The notes under the pieces: generated by a model
Told to the model about the DNA's origin: nothing
Databases searched by the model: none
The model's input: the letters and a program-made list of their open reading frames with translations, nothing else
In this document: piece by piece, positions 22,501 through 34,110 of the stretch
How positions within the stretch are numbered: position 1 is the first letter of the stretch
How the letters are laid out: each line of letters starts with the position of its first letter
NCBI RefSeq assembly: GCF_018687715.1
Contig: NC_056755.1
Coordinates: forward strand, 33,225,001-33,289,000
Length of the DNA stretch: 64,000 nucleotides
Source: Carya illinoinensis
Taxonomy: Eukaryota; Streptophyta; Magnoliopsida; Fagales; Juglandaceae
Direction of reading: 5' to 3'
Made by a program: the position numbers and the translations under genes

Positions 22501-25130
22501 TGGCTTTATGCAGATCTCTCAAATGTCCCCATTTTGGTTCCCTTGGAAGTCCTGCAATAAAATAGCAACTTGGTGAGATAATTTGAGATAACAAGTAGAC
22601 AATTTTGCATTCGATAAGAATCAAGACAAAAGATTTTGCCCTGAGAAAAATAAATGAGGCAGGCAAACAAATGTAGCACAACCAACTCAAATAAGCTAAT
22701 CTAATTGCCTTACCAAATTCGTCAATTGGAGCATCATAATCGTAGCTGGTTGCAATAAAGGGACCACCAGCTGTCCGGCCAAAGTTAGTTCCCCCATGGT
22801 ACTGTGAAAAAGATTAAAAAGGAACAAAAAGAGGTACATTTAATTAACGAGATCATGCACCAGGTAAATTAGATTAACATGAAAAACAAAAGGAAGGTTA
22901 GGCACCATATAATAATTAACAAAAGAACCACCGTTCTGAATGAACTTTGCTACTGAAAATGCCAAGTCTTCTGCTGGCCTATGAGGAACTGGACCACCAA
23001 ACTCGGTGTACCTGGGACACAAAAGATGTAAAGAGAAAAATCGGTTTCCAGACAGAAAATCTAATATAATTGTAGTTTCTCAGATGTTTACAGCAGCTAG
23101 ACACGTAATATGATATTATTAAGAAAAATCCAAAACAGTTTTTCCCCAAACATGTGGCTTACCAACCCGTCCAGTTTTCTGTCCACATTTTGGGCTTATA
23201 CTTCTTGTTTGGCTGGAAGTTTTCACAGTAGAAACCATTGCAGGTATCAATCTGTCCCGTGATAAATACAGAGAAATTTGTTGAGAAAAAATCATAGCTT
23301 AATTAGTTGATAATAGAAAGTCCAATTACTGAAAAAAAATTAAATAACCCAAATACGTGGCTCCTCGGAAGAACAAATCTTCATAGCAGATTCTTCAGCG
23401 TAAAACATGAAGCAATTTTGAATAACTAAAGAAAAAAATTCAAAACCCAAATCCGAGATAATGGAAGAAAAGACAAAAACACAAAGATTGATAGGACCCA
23501 AGGTATTATTATACAGGAAATGGTCAGCACAGCCAACAAAAATCTCAATTAAGACACTAAATAAAAGAGGATCAAAATTTTTTCAAATTCTTGGCCGAAC
23601 TTGAAGGCCTCAAGTGAGATAGAGATAGAGACATGAGCTAGGCCCTATAACATTTATTGCAACTTAATGTTGCCCGAAAAATCTACACGAGCATAAATGT
23701 TATAAGACTCACGTTATGTTTTTATCCTCTCCCACTAAGATTTTAAAATCAGATAAAATTTGAGAGGATATTTTAAGTAAGATACCTAGAATGCTGACAG
23801 TTGGTGGAAAAATATATAGCTGAAAAGAAAGCATTCGGAAAACAGGCAGACTAACTTACAACGGGGTCAGGGGCATCCTCTTGTTTGCACATAACCCACG
23901 GGACACCAGTGTCAAGACGTAAAGCCATTTGTGCTGCCCAGTTGGTATAAGCTTTACCAGGGGCACCGATTTCCCATTCTACTGGTCCAAATTCATTCTC
24001 AATCTGCCGAAATTCAATCAAATAAAAGTTAAAGACCACATTTATAAAATTTATCAAACCCACTTCTTGAAACATGACAAGGACTAAATGAGCTGCTGAC
24101 ATTCTTACCTGAGACAGGATGATAGGACCACCCTGAGTTTCAAATAACTTTTCTGCTTTCATCATACTCACAATCTTTTCTGTAAATTGTTGCATTGCCG
24201 CCTTCATTGTGTTCAATTAGAAAACAATTAATAATTTTAAAACATTTATTACGAAACATAACAGAAAATAATTATATACTGTAAAAACCCAAGTGTCTAC
24301 CTTGAATGGCCCATTATCTGTTCTGAAAGCAATTCCCGGAACATATTTCAGCCAAACAGGAAATCCCCTAAATCAGAAGCAGAACAAGACGGAGCATATC
24401 AATACAAGGTGTTAAAAGGGAACCAAAAAAAAAACTTTTCGGGTTTTAAGTAAATTTTGTTCATAATTATCAACATTAGTACCCAAAGTTCCATTCAGCA
24501 CAAACATAAGGGCCAATCCGTAGATGAATATATAGGCCTGCTTGTTCTACCAGCTTGATGAACTTAACTAAGTCATACCTATCCTCAAAATAATACTGAA
24601 AAGTGATAGAAAAATAAAAAGCAATGAGAATATTGTCGATCGGGAAAAAAACACAATATTTATAGAAAAAGAATAGAATTAAATGCATTTCCATTACTTG
24701 TCCTGGAGAAGGCTCGTGTCCATTCCAAAACACATATGTCTGTATAACATCCAAATTGCCTTCTTTGGCCTTCTGTATAAGATTAGGCCACATCTGCAAC
24801 AAGCAAAAACACCCACCAAAAAAAAAAAAAAAGAAAGAAAAAAAAAGGAGAGATTGAAGATTTGAGCTCAGAAATGACAAAAACTTGCAAACACCCATCA
24901 GTCAAAAACAGGAAAAAGGCAGAAACAGGTGACAAAAGAAACCCTTGAACCATATTGGCATTATATATTACTACCTCAGGAGTGCTTCTTGGATAGTGAA
25001 TGGACCCAGATATCAGAATCCTTCTCTGCCCATTAATCATAATAGCTCTGTGATCATAAGTCACAGACGCTGGAGCAGAACAAAACAAAGAAAACAATAT
25101 CAATAACTTGCAAATGTCAGGTCTCAACAT
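19555..25130 (-). CDS. BGAL: beta-galactosidase, GH35, with C-terminal SUEL lectin domain (19 exons)
   Basis: Secreted enzyme expected to remove terminal beta-galactosyl residues from cell-wall polysaccharides and glycoproteins. CDS exons, high to low: 25130-24975, 24793-24698, 24595-24483, 24367-24301, 24201-24109, 24003-23860, 23251-23163, 23011-22906, 22801-22714, 22551-22433, 22349-22185, 21972-21797, 21669-21560, 21475-21366, 21279-21169, 20802-20692, 20544-20339, 20264-19937, 19665-19555. All junctions are GT-AG, phases agree and 832 codons stay open. A hydrophobic leader ends near residue 21. GGPIILSQ plus IENEF carries the proton donor (about E179); WTENW carries the nucleophile (about E248). 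[14 protein letters not shown] and the lectin domain (751-832, [15 protein letters not shown]) are clear. Length and exon count fit plant subfamily a1 (BGAL1-like). No disabling change seen; the exact paralogue is not settled. Confidence 0.95.
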
Positions 25131-25470
25131 GTTCCACTTGAAAACTCCTAAGTTCCTATCCCTCCCTCTTTGGTACTCAAATTAATGGCCTTTTGTCTTG
25201 TATCTCCTCGGTTTAATTCTTCATATCTGCGGAGAGGGAAAACAGATTTTGTTTTTGCTTTGGGTGCTCTTTTTATTCTTTGGAGATTGAGAAGAGCCAA
25301 GAGGGAAAGCGCGCGGCAAGGAAGTGCATGGAAGTATGTGAATCGAAACTGTATGTGAATCGAAACTCTTGGCTGTGGGGTCAGTCTTCGCTTTTGCTTT
25401 GGTAAATGTTGAAGTGGGCCACACTGCAATAACATTTTACAGCACGTGCGGTTTGCTTATTGGACAGATT
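25131..25470 (-). promoter_or_regulatory. 5' UTR and proximal promoter of the beta-galactosidase gene
   Basis: Upstream of the start codon. A perfect G-box CACGTG lies at 25,443-25,448 and a CCAAT element (ATTGG on the plus strand) at about 25,459-25,463. No convincing TATA box was found close by, so the transcription start is not placed. G-boxes bind bZIP/bHLH factors in plants; use in this gene is inference. Confidence 0.45.
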
Positions 25471-26433
25471 TTGTTTTTTTAGCGGGACGGTGAGGGTTTG
25501 GTTAACTTTTAATTCGTGTTTTTACTTTTTGTCACTAAATTTTGTCTTTTTATGAATCATTGGAGAAGTAATAATAAATAAATTACTAATAAAAATAAAT
25601 TTTTTTAATGTCAATTTAGTATTAATTATTTTTTAAAATAAAATTATACAATATTTATATTTAATAATTATAAATATTATTTCTCATCAGAGTAGTCTTT
25701 AACTTGTAGGGTGCTCCACGAGCACCTGGCCCACTTGGCCCTCGCATCAAGCAGGCAAATGGGTGGTTTTTTTTTTTTTAAATAAAACACAACATGTGGC
25801 GGGGTTTGGGTGCGGATCCTCACCCGCTCATAATACACCTCCGGCCTACATAATACATACGTATATTTATTATATATTACATTTCATTTATAAGGAATAT
25901 ATATATATATATATATATATAAAAGCAGTTGGACAACGTCCGAGGAACGTGGACGTTCGCCAGTGTATAAAAATGTTATTTTTAAGAATTAATATTATTT
26001 TTATTAAGAAAAAATTTTTGATTAATAATGTAATATTTTTAAAAAATATATATAATTTTTAACAATAAATAGTAAGATAGACTTAAATTGATTTTAAAAA
26101 ATTTAGAATTAAAATCTTATTATTTACTATTGTATATGCTCCTGAGTACGGTTAGAAACAACAAATATATTAAAAAAAAAAAAAACCTTAAACTAAAACT
26201 GTGCGGCACAGGAGACAAATTGTTAACAATAAAGCACGTGGAAAGCACATTTTCTTAGTTTAATAAAACGATTATTTTTAAAAAGTGATGTAATTTTTAT
26301 AAAGAAATAAAATATTAAGATTTTCATAAGATATTATTATTTGATTTTAATGTTTCATAATGAATTTAAATTGATAAATAAATAATATTTTATTAGAATA
26401 ATTATATTCGTAAATATAGTTGGTAAATAGATT
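25471..26433. other. AT-rich spacer upstream of the beta-galactosidase gene
   Basis: No gene seen. It contains an (AT)n run at about 25,897-25,922 and many A/T tracts. The open frame at 25,763-26,062 is made of A/T-rich low-complexity sequence. Confidence 0.6.
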
Positions 26434-26442
26434 TAAACTTAA

Positions 26443-26640
26443 GAAAAACACTAAGGGCACCGCTGGTGGCTCCCGCTGGGGGTTCTTTTCTTTAAAGATT
26501 AAGAAATTTTTTTTAATATTATTATAATTTTTTATTTTTTTAAATGTATAAAAGTATTAAAAATTGATTTAAAAAAATTTAAAAAAATTATTTTTGCCTA
26601 ACGGTGGCGGAAGCCACCAACGGTACCTATAGCACTGTTC
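26443..26640. mobile_element. small Mutator-like MITE (198 bp), TSD TAAACTTAA
   Basis: Terminal inverted repeats: the left begins GAAAAACACTAAGGGCACCG and the right, on the other strand, GAACAGTGCTATAGGTACCG; both continue into TGGTGGCT and CCGC. The 9-bp sequence TAAACTTAA flanks both ends exactly (26,434-26,442 and 26,641-26,649). The centre is T/A-rich and non-coding. Confidence 0.75.
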
Positions 26641-26649
26641 TAAACTTAA

Positions 26650-27349
26650 TTATTTTACATTTATCTTTATTTATATAAGAAATGAATAGAAATTTTAAAT
26701 TACATATATAAATTTATATATAATATAAGCTTATATCTAAATTATAATTTATATAAAATATCATACATATATATATATAATAGAACATAGAATATATATA
26801 TATAATTTATATAAATATATATAATATATAATATAATATCTATATAAATTATATATTATGGCCATCATTACTCACTTTCCACTCTTTCAGCCCTTATGTA
26901 AGAATCTTCTGCGATCTAACTTCTCTTCTAGTTTCTTTGAAGTGCTAATCTCTTCCTCGCTCTCAATAGTGTTGCTCGCATCTGCGACGGTGCAATCTAT
27001 CGCTGTTGTTGTTCCCACTTCCCATTGAGGCTCGTGATCCACGGGTGGGCAGACAACTCGTAAGCCAAGTCGCCCTATAGCTGAATAGAGTCACTCGCTC
27101 CTGTTGGACAAGACTAGGGTGCTACGTGCGAGTAGCACCCCTACTCTTAACGAAGTAGTTGCTACGTCTTTGCAGCTTTAATAATAATTTGCAAACTGTT
27201 ATTTGTCAAAATATGTGTAAAAAATTAAATAAAAAATTCAGTTCATTTCAAAGTGGACAAAACTTGCATCTTAAAATGTAAACAACCTTTCTAAAAAAAA
27301 AAACGTATAAATATATAAGCAACCAAAGTAATAATTTTTTTTACTTTGA
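26650..27349. other. spacer between MITE and gypsy element
   Basis: AT-rich until about 26,860 with many TATATA runs, then about 300 bases of more balanced sequence (26,880-27,180) in which no domain was recognised. It does not look like the missing gag of the element that follows. Confidence 0.45.
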
Positions 27350-27359
27350 GAAGAAGTAT

Positions 27360-30269
27360 TTGGCAGACATTCCAGTTGTGGAAGAATTCTCCGATGTGTT
27401 TGTGGATGACTTGCCCGGACTACCCCCTGTTCGGGAGATGGAGTTTCTTATAGACTTGGAACCTGGAGCGGCTCCTGTGCATAAACCTCCTTATCGCATG
27501 GCACCGGCTAAATTGAAAGAGTTGAAGACTCAGTTGCAAGAACTGGTAGAGAAGGGATTTATTCAGCCTAGTACGTCGTCGTGGGGTGCACCAGTTTTAT
27601 TTGTTAAAAATAAAGATGGAACCCTCCGTATGTGCATTGATTATCGGGAATTGAATAAGGTGACCATCAAAAATAAATATCCTATCCCGCGGATAGATGA
27701 TTTGTTTGATCAGCTTCAAGGAGCAGCCGTGTTCTCTAAGATTGATCTGAGGTCGGGATACTACCAGCTGAGAATCAGAGACCAGGATGTGCCTAAAACT
27801 GCTTTCAGGTCGAGGTATGGACATTATGAATTTAAGGTGATGCCGTTTGGGTTAGCTAATGCCCCTGCAGCTTTCATGGATTTGATGAATCGAGTGTTTC
27901 GACCTTATCTGGATTCCTTTATGGTAGTATTTATTGATGATATACTGATTTATTCCCGAGATGTTGAAGAGCATGTGTATCATCTTAGTCTGGTACTTGA
28001 GAGGTTGAGAGAACACCAGCTTTACGCCAAGCTCAGCAAGTGTGAATTCTGGTTAGAAGAAGTTAAATTTCTTGGGCACGTAATTTCCCGGGGCGGAGTG
28101 GCTGTTGATCCTAGTAAGGTAGAAGCCATTTTGTCATGGCAGCGCTCGACTACAGTGCGCGAGATCAGGAGTTTCTTGGGGCTGGCTGGGTACTACCGAA
28201 GATTTGTAGAGGGTTTTGCTCGCCTATCCGGACCTCTCACAGCTTTGACTCGGAAGAATACAGAATTTGTTTAGTCAGAGAAATGTGAGAGAAGCTTCCA
28301 GGAATTAAAGAACAGGTTGACGACGGCACCAGTGTTAGCGCTCCCAGAACCGCATAAGCCATTTGTAGTCTTCAGTGATGCGTCTAAGTTTGGGTTGGGT
28401 TGTGTCCTTATGCAGGAAGGACGGGTTGTAGCCTATGCATCTCGTCAGTTAAAGGACCATGAGAAGAATTATCCGACGCACGATCTAGAATTGATGGTGA
28501 TTGTTTTTGCTCTCAAAATCTGGCGGCACTTCTTGTATGGGGAAGCTTGCGAGGTTTTTACCGATCACAAGAGCTTGAAGCATTTGTTTTCCCAGAAAAA
28601 TCTGAATATGAGGCAGAGGCGATGGCTGGAGCTAATCAGTGACTATCAGTGTGAGATCAAGTACCACCCGGGGAAGGCTAATATAGTTGCTGATGCTTTG
28701 AGCCGGAAGTTACACTTGGAAGATGAAGCCGAGCCGTCAGAATTGGATTCGTTGCTTTGTGGGATGAGAAGGCTCCTTATAGAGAGTTCGCAGCAAGTGG
28801 AGATTTTGTCTTCAGTTCTTGATATTCGGGTAACTGATTTTGAGGAATTGAAAACTCTCCAAAGAAAGGATCCGAAGCTGCTGAACATCAGGAAAAGAGT
28901 CAGAAAATCTCGAGGGCCGTTGCATTATAGCATGGATAATGATGGAATACTTCGGTTCCGAGATCGCAGAGTGGTCCCCAAGGACTCTGAATTCAAAGAG
29001 CGGATCATGGCGGAAGCTCATGGGGCCCCTTATTCAGTTCATCCCGGCAGCACAAAGATGTATCGGGACTTGAAGAAAAATTACTGGTGGGATGGAATGA
29101 AGAAGGACGTTGCCTTATATGTTGAGAAATGCCACACATGCCGTCAGGTAAAGGCCGAGTATCAGAGACCTGCAGGCATGCTCCAACCCCTCCCTATTCC
29201 TGAGTGGAAGTGGGATGACATCACGATGGACTTTGTAGTGGATTTGCCGAGGACGCCTAGTGGGAAGAATTCTGTTTGGGTGATTGTGGACCGGTTAACG
29301 AAGAGTGCTCATTTTCTGCCTGTTAATAACACCGACTCTTTGGGTAAGTTGACCCGTTTGTATGTCAAAGAGATAGTGCGGCTACACGGCGTACCAAAGA
29401 GTATAGTGTCGGATCGAGACCCGAGGTTTACGTCGCAGTTCTGGAAGAGTTTGCAGGCAGCTTTGGGTACTAAGTTGAAGTTCAGTACTGCTTATCACCC
29501 GCAGACAGACGGCCAGTCAGAGCACACCATTCAGACCCTGGAAGACATGCTGCGAGCATGTGTCATGGAATTCCAAGGAAGTTGGGAAAACCATTTGCCG
29601 CTCATCGAGTTTGCATACAATAACAGCTTCCATGCAACCATTCAGATGGCTCCCTATGAAGCTCTTTATGGGAGAAAGTGCAGGTCGCCCTCGTGTTGGG
29701 ATGAAGTTGGGGAGAGTATGATAATTGGACCCGAAATAATTCAAGAGATGCAAAGCCAAGTCCGGATCATTAGAGATAAAATGGCGGCAGCTCAGAGTCG
29801 CCAGAAGAGTTACGCTGATACCAAGAGGAGAGAGTTGTCGTTTGAAGTTGGTGATTGGGTTTACCTTAAAGTCTCTCCCATGAGAGGTGTTAAGCGTTTT
29901 GGTAAGAAGAGGAAGCTAGATCCGAGGTACGTCGGCCCTTTTCAGATTCTGGAAAGAGTAGGATCCGTCGCCTATAGAGTTGCTTTGCCAGAGTATTTTG
30001 GGGATGTTCATGATGTCTTCCACGTATCATCCCTGAAGAAGAGCTTTGGACAGCAAGAGCCACGCTTCGTCGACCCAGCGGGTATTCAGTTGCAACCGGA
30101 TCTCACTTATGAAGTTGTTCCATCGCAGATTTTGGATTGGAAGGAGCAACAGTTGAGGTCCAAGAGGATACCTTTGGTTAAAGTGGCTTGGGGAGATCCG
30201 TTAGCTCAAGACTTCTCTTGGGAGCGAGCAGCGGACATGAGGGAGCAGTACTCGTATTTGTTCGAATAA
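27360..30269 (+). pseudogene. gypsy pol: RT, RNase H, integrase, chromodomain; one in-frame stop
   Basis: One reading frame runs through the whole region, broken only by TAG at 28,272-28,274, where relatives have tryptophan. Before it lie the RT blocks ([15 protein letters not shown]; catalytic motif FIDD at 27,930-27,941). After it come RNase H ([23 protein letters not shown]), the integrase zinc finger (HPGSTKMY with CHTCRQ), the core ([35 protein letters not shown], the usual SERTIQ changed to SEHTIQ), a GPF motif and a chromodomain-like tail ending YSYLFE. The first codon is arbitrary because the 5' part is missing. The stop and truncation make it non-autonomous. Confidence 0.9.
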
Positions 30270-30389
30270 GGAAGGTATGTATCTTAATCTTGATCACAGT
30301 TGGTTTATGTGCTTTCTTGTGGCTTGCTTTAAGTTGATGGTTGATCTTGCAAATTTCGAGGACGAAATTTGTTTTTAAGGAGGGGAGGA
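30270..30389 (+). other. 3' untranslated region and polypurine tract of the gypsy element
   Basis: Between the pol stop and the LTR; includes TTTCGAGGACGAAATTTG, a block often seen before the 3' LTR in this kind of chromovirus, and the purine tract directly before TGTGATGACCC. Confidence 0.7.
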
Positions 30390-32389
30390 TGTGATGACCC
30401 GCTTTTGAGTGTATTTTCGCTGAAATAGTTGTTTTTAATTTAATTGATGTTGTGTTTTATTTCTTTTGGTTGTTTACAGTTTTTAATCTCTTTTCGGCGG
30501 TTTAGTGTTATTTTTCCCGGACTGAGGATTAGACCTCGTCTTTTCCCTACATCTCTTTCCCTTTTTCCTTTTCTTTTTCCTTCTTTCTTTTTCCTTTCTT
30601 TTTCCTTTTTTTTTCTTTCTTTTCTTTTTTTTCTTTCTTTCCCGCTCGAGCCCCCCCGGTCTCTCTCTCTCTCTTCTCTCTCCCTCACGTCGGAAGCTTC
30701 TCACCCCCGGCATACCGCCGTCCGGCCACCGTGTGGCTCACCGCCGGTACCATTCGGTTCGTCTCCCTCCGGCGCACCTCCCCACCGAAACTCACCCCCA
30801 ACCGGCCGGCCGTTTGGTCGGAAATCCTCCTTAAAGCCCACACGGCTTTGGCTCCGATCCGCCGTCGTCGCTCCACCTCCGGCCACCATTTCTTCACCAC
30901 TTCATCACCGGTCCCTTGCCGTCCTAACTCACCTATTTCCGGCCTCCAACGACCACCGGAACAGCTCCTACGAGCTAGCTTTCCTTTTTGGGAAATCCGG
31001 CCTCTTTCCGGCGATTTCACCGCCACCCACGGCCAACCACCACTTCCAATAGCTTCACAACCATCCCTAGACCATTCCCTATCAATCCCAAGCCCTAGTT
31101 TGTCCCAGTTCAAAAGTGAGTTTTTCACAACCCACGGCCACAGTGAATTTTCACTGTGACGTTGCTTTTTCGCAGCCGTTTGCAACGCCTCGTGTTTTCT
31201 AAAATTGCCATATAGCGCTGTAAGTATTTTCCAAACCCTATTTTCAGATTTAAATATATATTGCTCTTTCAATTATTTTATCTGTTGGTTGGTTGATTCC
31301 GGACTGAGTCCGAAGAGTTCGGGGGTCGGATGGATGGAGGACGGAGTTACTTGTTTTATTGATTTATGTTGGTTGGTTATTTTTTTGTGCATTGTTATGG
31401 CATTACATGGTGCATGCACGTGTGTTTTTGTTTAAGTGTGAAAAGCCTGTGTATTGGCGTAAGTGGTCTTACGGGTGCGTGTGTATCACGACCCCAAGCC
31501 GAGATGGGGTATTATCCTGGTGGAGCTCCTCTGGTCACTCGGGAGCGGAATAAACTGAGTGATGTCCCCTGAGTTGTCGCTAGACGAAGGGAGCGGGGGC
31601 TAGGGGTTGCTTGGCTACGAACGCGCCGGGCGCGGAACCGGGCATCGCTCTACGCACCGACTCCGTGGCCCTTCGCTGGTGAGGGCTAGAGGATGCTTGG
31701 CTACGAACGTGCGGGGCACGGAACTGGGCATCGCTCGTTAGGTGTCACATGCGTGGTGGTACTCTGCGGTGTGGTACTGGAGGCAGGGTGTGCGGATGAC
31801 CCCTAGGGGAGGTCATGGTACATACGGTTAATATGGATAATGGTTTGAGATGGATAAAGGCCAAATGTGACTTTTGGCGTGTTTTTCGGAAAGGGTGTGT
31901 TTTTGGGCCAAATGGGTTTTTGGCGTGTGTGGAAAATTATGTTTTATGGGCTTTGTGCATTGGGCATGTTTCATGCATATTGTTTGAGTTCTATATGTGT
32001 TTTTATCTGGTAGTGTTTGGATTTTACTTACCTGCGGTACCATTTTTGGTTCCGGAGCTTTTGGTGCAGAGTTGGAGGACGAAGAGGAGGAGGCTGAGCC
32101 CGAAGATGCGGCTCCGCCGGGTTGCTGATGCTATGCTTTATATTTGGTTTAAAACTGTATTTATGTTTTTGTAATATTTTATCTATGTATGTTTTAAACA
32201 GCTTGTATTACGTTAAGAAAAATTCTGGTACTTAGTTATGACTTTCGTTATCCGCTGCGTGTTTCTTTGTGCACATTTGTTGCTTTTGCACACACTTGGC
32301 ACCCGTCGATGGGATGGTGACCCGGGTTGTCACCATCCGGACGTCTCGATTTCCCCGTGTTCAGGCGTGGGGATTTGGGGGGTGTCACA
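30390..32389 (+). repeat. 3' LTR of the gypsy element (2,000 bp)
   Basis: Begins TGTGATGACCC and ends GGGGGGTGTCACA. It is related along its length to the solo LTRs at 9,879-12,223 and 56,249-58,299 (reverse orientation) and 49,042-52,655 (same orientation). Landmarks are a long C/T-rich tract (30,540-30,680), a GC-rich centre and a block near the end with TTTTTGGGCCAAATGGGTTT. A 202-codon sense frame at 30,444-31,052 is open but low-complexity. Confidence 0.9.
32312..32338. other. perfect 10-bp inverted repeat near the LTR end
   Basis: GGATGGTGAC and GTCACCATCC flank the 7-base loop CCGGGTT. A shorter version (GATGAC-ATCACGG-GTCATC) is present at the matching place in the solo LTR at 9.9 kb. 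Role unknown. Confidence 0.7.
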
Positions 32390-32427
32390 TTTACTTTGCT
32401 AGTTAGCATTTGTATGTACCCAGATTT
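32390..32427. repeat. 38-bp direct repeat, copy 1
   Basis: TTTACTTTGCTAGTTAGC... to CCCAGATTT, identical to 34,924-34,961. It sits between the gypsy LTR end and the inverted LINE fragment. Confidence 0.85.
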
Positions 32428-33578
32428 GTTGGGACCCCAATAGATCTTATCTTCAAGTCTCATTCTACTTGTAGGGATAGCTAATATCGCCTTGACTTCC
32501 TCTTCTTTAAAATTTTCTTCCACCATTTGTTGGTTCCTATTTCCGCTGTCCACTTCAATTAAAGCATCTACTGTTGCTTCCTTTCCAAGATTTGATACAG
32601 GGGATTGAACTTCGAATGATGATGGGGTAGGCAACCATTTGTCTTCCCATATCTTTATTTTTTTTCCGTTGCCCACTCTGTGTCTAATGCCTGCTCTGAT
32701 TAGATCTCTGACACCCCAGAAACTTCTCCATATGTATGATGGTCCATACCCAAGATTTGCTTTCAAAACAGAAGTCTTTCTGAAATACTTTTCTTTCATC
32801 ACTTTGGCTGCTAAAGAATTAGTGTTAGTGATCATTCTCCATAGTTGTTTGGCTAGCATTGCTCTATTGAAGTTTTCAATATTTCTGAACCCCAATCCCC
32901 CTTGATTTTTTGAGCTGCTCATGTCACTCCATTTTTTCCAATGGATTTTACTATCATTTTTCAAGTGGCTCCACCAGAAGTTGGCTGTCATAGCAGATAT
33001 CTCTTTGCATAATTTTTTGGGAATCTTAAAAACACTTATTGCATAGCTAGGAATAGCTTGCAACATTGATTTTATCAATACTTCCTTCCCTGCCTGTGTT
33101 AGAAAACTATTTTTCCAGTTGTTGATTTTTGACCACATCCTCTCTTTCATAACTTGAAAGGATTTTTGTTTTGATCTACCTATAACACTAGGTAGACCCA
33201 ATTATTTTTCAAAATCTGCACTGGACTTGCCTCCTATCTTCCTGATCAGACTGTTTCTCATCATCTGAGGAGTGTTTGAGCTAAAATAAATCACAGTTTT
33301 CTATTTGTTCAGTTGCTGACCTGTTGCAGCTTCATACCAGGCTAAGATGGTCTCTAGTTTCCTCCATTCTTCTAATGTTGACTTACAAAAAAATATACAA
33401 TCGTCAGCATACATGAGATGGCTGATTGGAGTACCACCCTTTGCCACTTTAATGCCCTTCATAGCAACTGTTTTCTCAGCATTGTTTATCATTGCACTTA
33501 GACTTTCAGCACATAACAAGAATAGGTAAGGAGATAAAGGGTCTCATTGCCTAATTCCTCTAGTAGGAGTTATGATAT
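32428..33578 (-). pseudogene. LINE reverse transcriptase fragment (minus strand)
   Basis: Read from 33,578 downward: the non-LTR RT block ITPTRGIRQ, a stop where glycine is expected, DPLSPYLFLLCAESLS, the catalytic YADD (within SHLMYADDCIFF), then the thumb region with LGLPSVIGR, NFWWSHLK, GGLGFRNIENFN and GNGKKIKIWEDKWLP, ending near WGPNKSG at the start of the zinc-finger region. Three single-codon stops interrupt it: at GIRQ*D, before KTVIYFSS, and before LGLPS. Both ends of the LINE are missing. The right border meets, head to head, a plus-strand LINE RNase H piece. Confidence 0.85.
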
Positions 33579-34110
33579 TTCCAATGGCAGGATTAAACAG
33601 ATTTTGCACATTCCTATGACTTTGCATCTAATACTATTACTTGATGGTCTTCGCTTAAGTAAACGTTTGAGAATGTGGGATGTTTTAGTAGAATCAGATT
33701 CAGCAGTTGTCATGAATTGGCTCGCATCTGAAATTTGTCGACTTTGGTTTCTTTGGAACTTTTCGGAGGAGATTAAATAGCTTGCTAATGAGATCAATAC
33801 AAGATTTAGGCACATTTTTCAGAAAGCAAATATGGTGGCAAATTTTTTGGCAAATGAAGGTTCGTATGGAGTTAACACAGATTTTATTGCTTCGGAAGTA
33901 GTACAAACCCGTTTGCGAGGTTTAATTCATATGGATCATTTGGAATTCCTTCTATTAGAGAGAAATGAGTTTTTGTTGTTGCAAGATTTCTTATTGTATC
34001 CACGGTGTTCCTCCTCCATAGGTGGGGGTTTTCTAATGAAACTCGAGATAGAGGTCACTCATGGACATGGGGCCTGACTTTTATTTAAAAATAAAAAAAA
34101 ATCTATCTCT
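33579..34110 (+). pseudogene. LINE RNase H 3' end, copy 1
   Basis: Plus-strand reading gives the end of a LINE-type RNase H (RLSKRLRMWDVLVESDSAVVMNWL, with the acidic DSA and later KANMVANFLANEG), then about 60 codons of tail and an A-rich end (TGACTTTTATTTAAAAATAAAAAAA). The first RNase H strand is absent. A 17-base deletion between two TTAC motifs and a frameshift separate it from copy 2 at 36,840. The homologous block continues 29 bases past the A tract, to 34,139. Confidence 0.8.

Larger units (their letters stand above)
27350..32389 (+). mobile_element. 5'-truncated Ty3/gypsy element with chromodomain, pol and 3' LTR
   Basis: Retains the end of the protease/RT linker, reverse transcriptase, RNase H, integrase and a C-terminal chromodomain-like region (27,360-30,269), then a short untranslated stretch, the polypurine tract AAGGAGGGGAGGA (about 30,377-30,389) and one LTR (30,390-32,389). 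No gag, most of the protease, primer-binding site or 5' LTR was found upstream. The LTR is followed by TTTAC, the expected place for a target duplication, but the left partner is lost with the 5' end. Domain order and the terminal chromodomain point to the Tekay/Del-like chromovirus branch (inference). Confidence 0.85.

Noticed and set aside
25763..26062. 99-codon frame upstream of the beta-galactosidase gene
   Set aside because: Composed of A/T runs and an (AT)n tract; no motif.
27339..27348. TTTACTTTG left of the truncated gypsy element, matching the sequence after its 3' LTR
   Set aside because: Could be read as a target duplication, but the element lacks its 5' LTR here and gypsy duplications are 5 bp; a chance match in AT-rich DNA is more likely.
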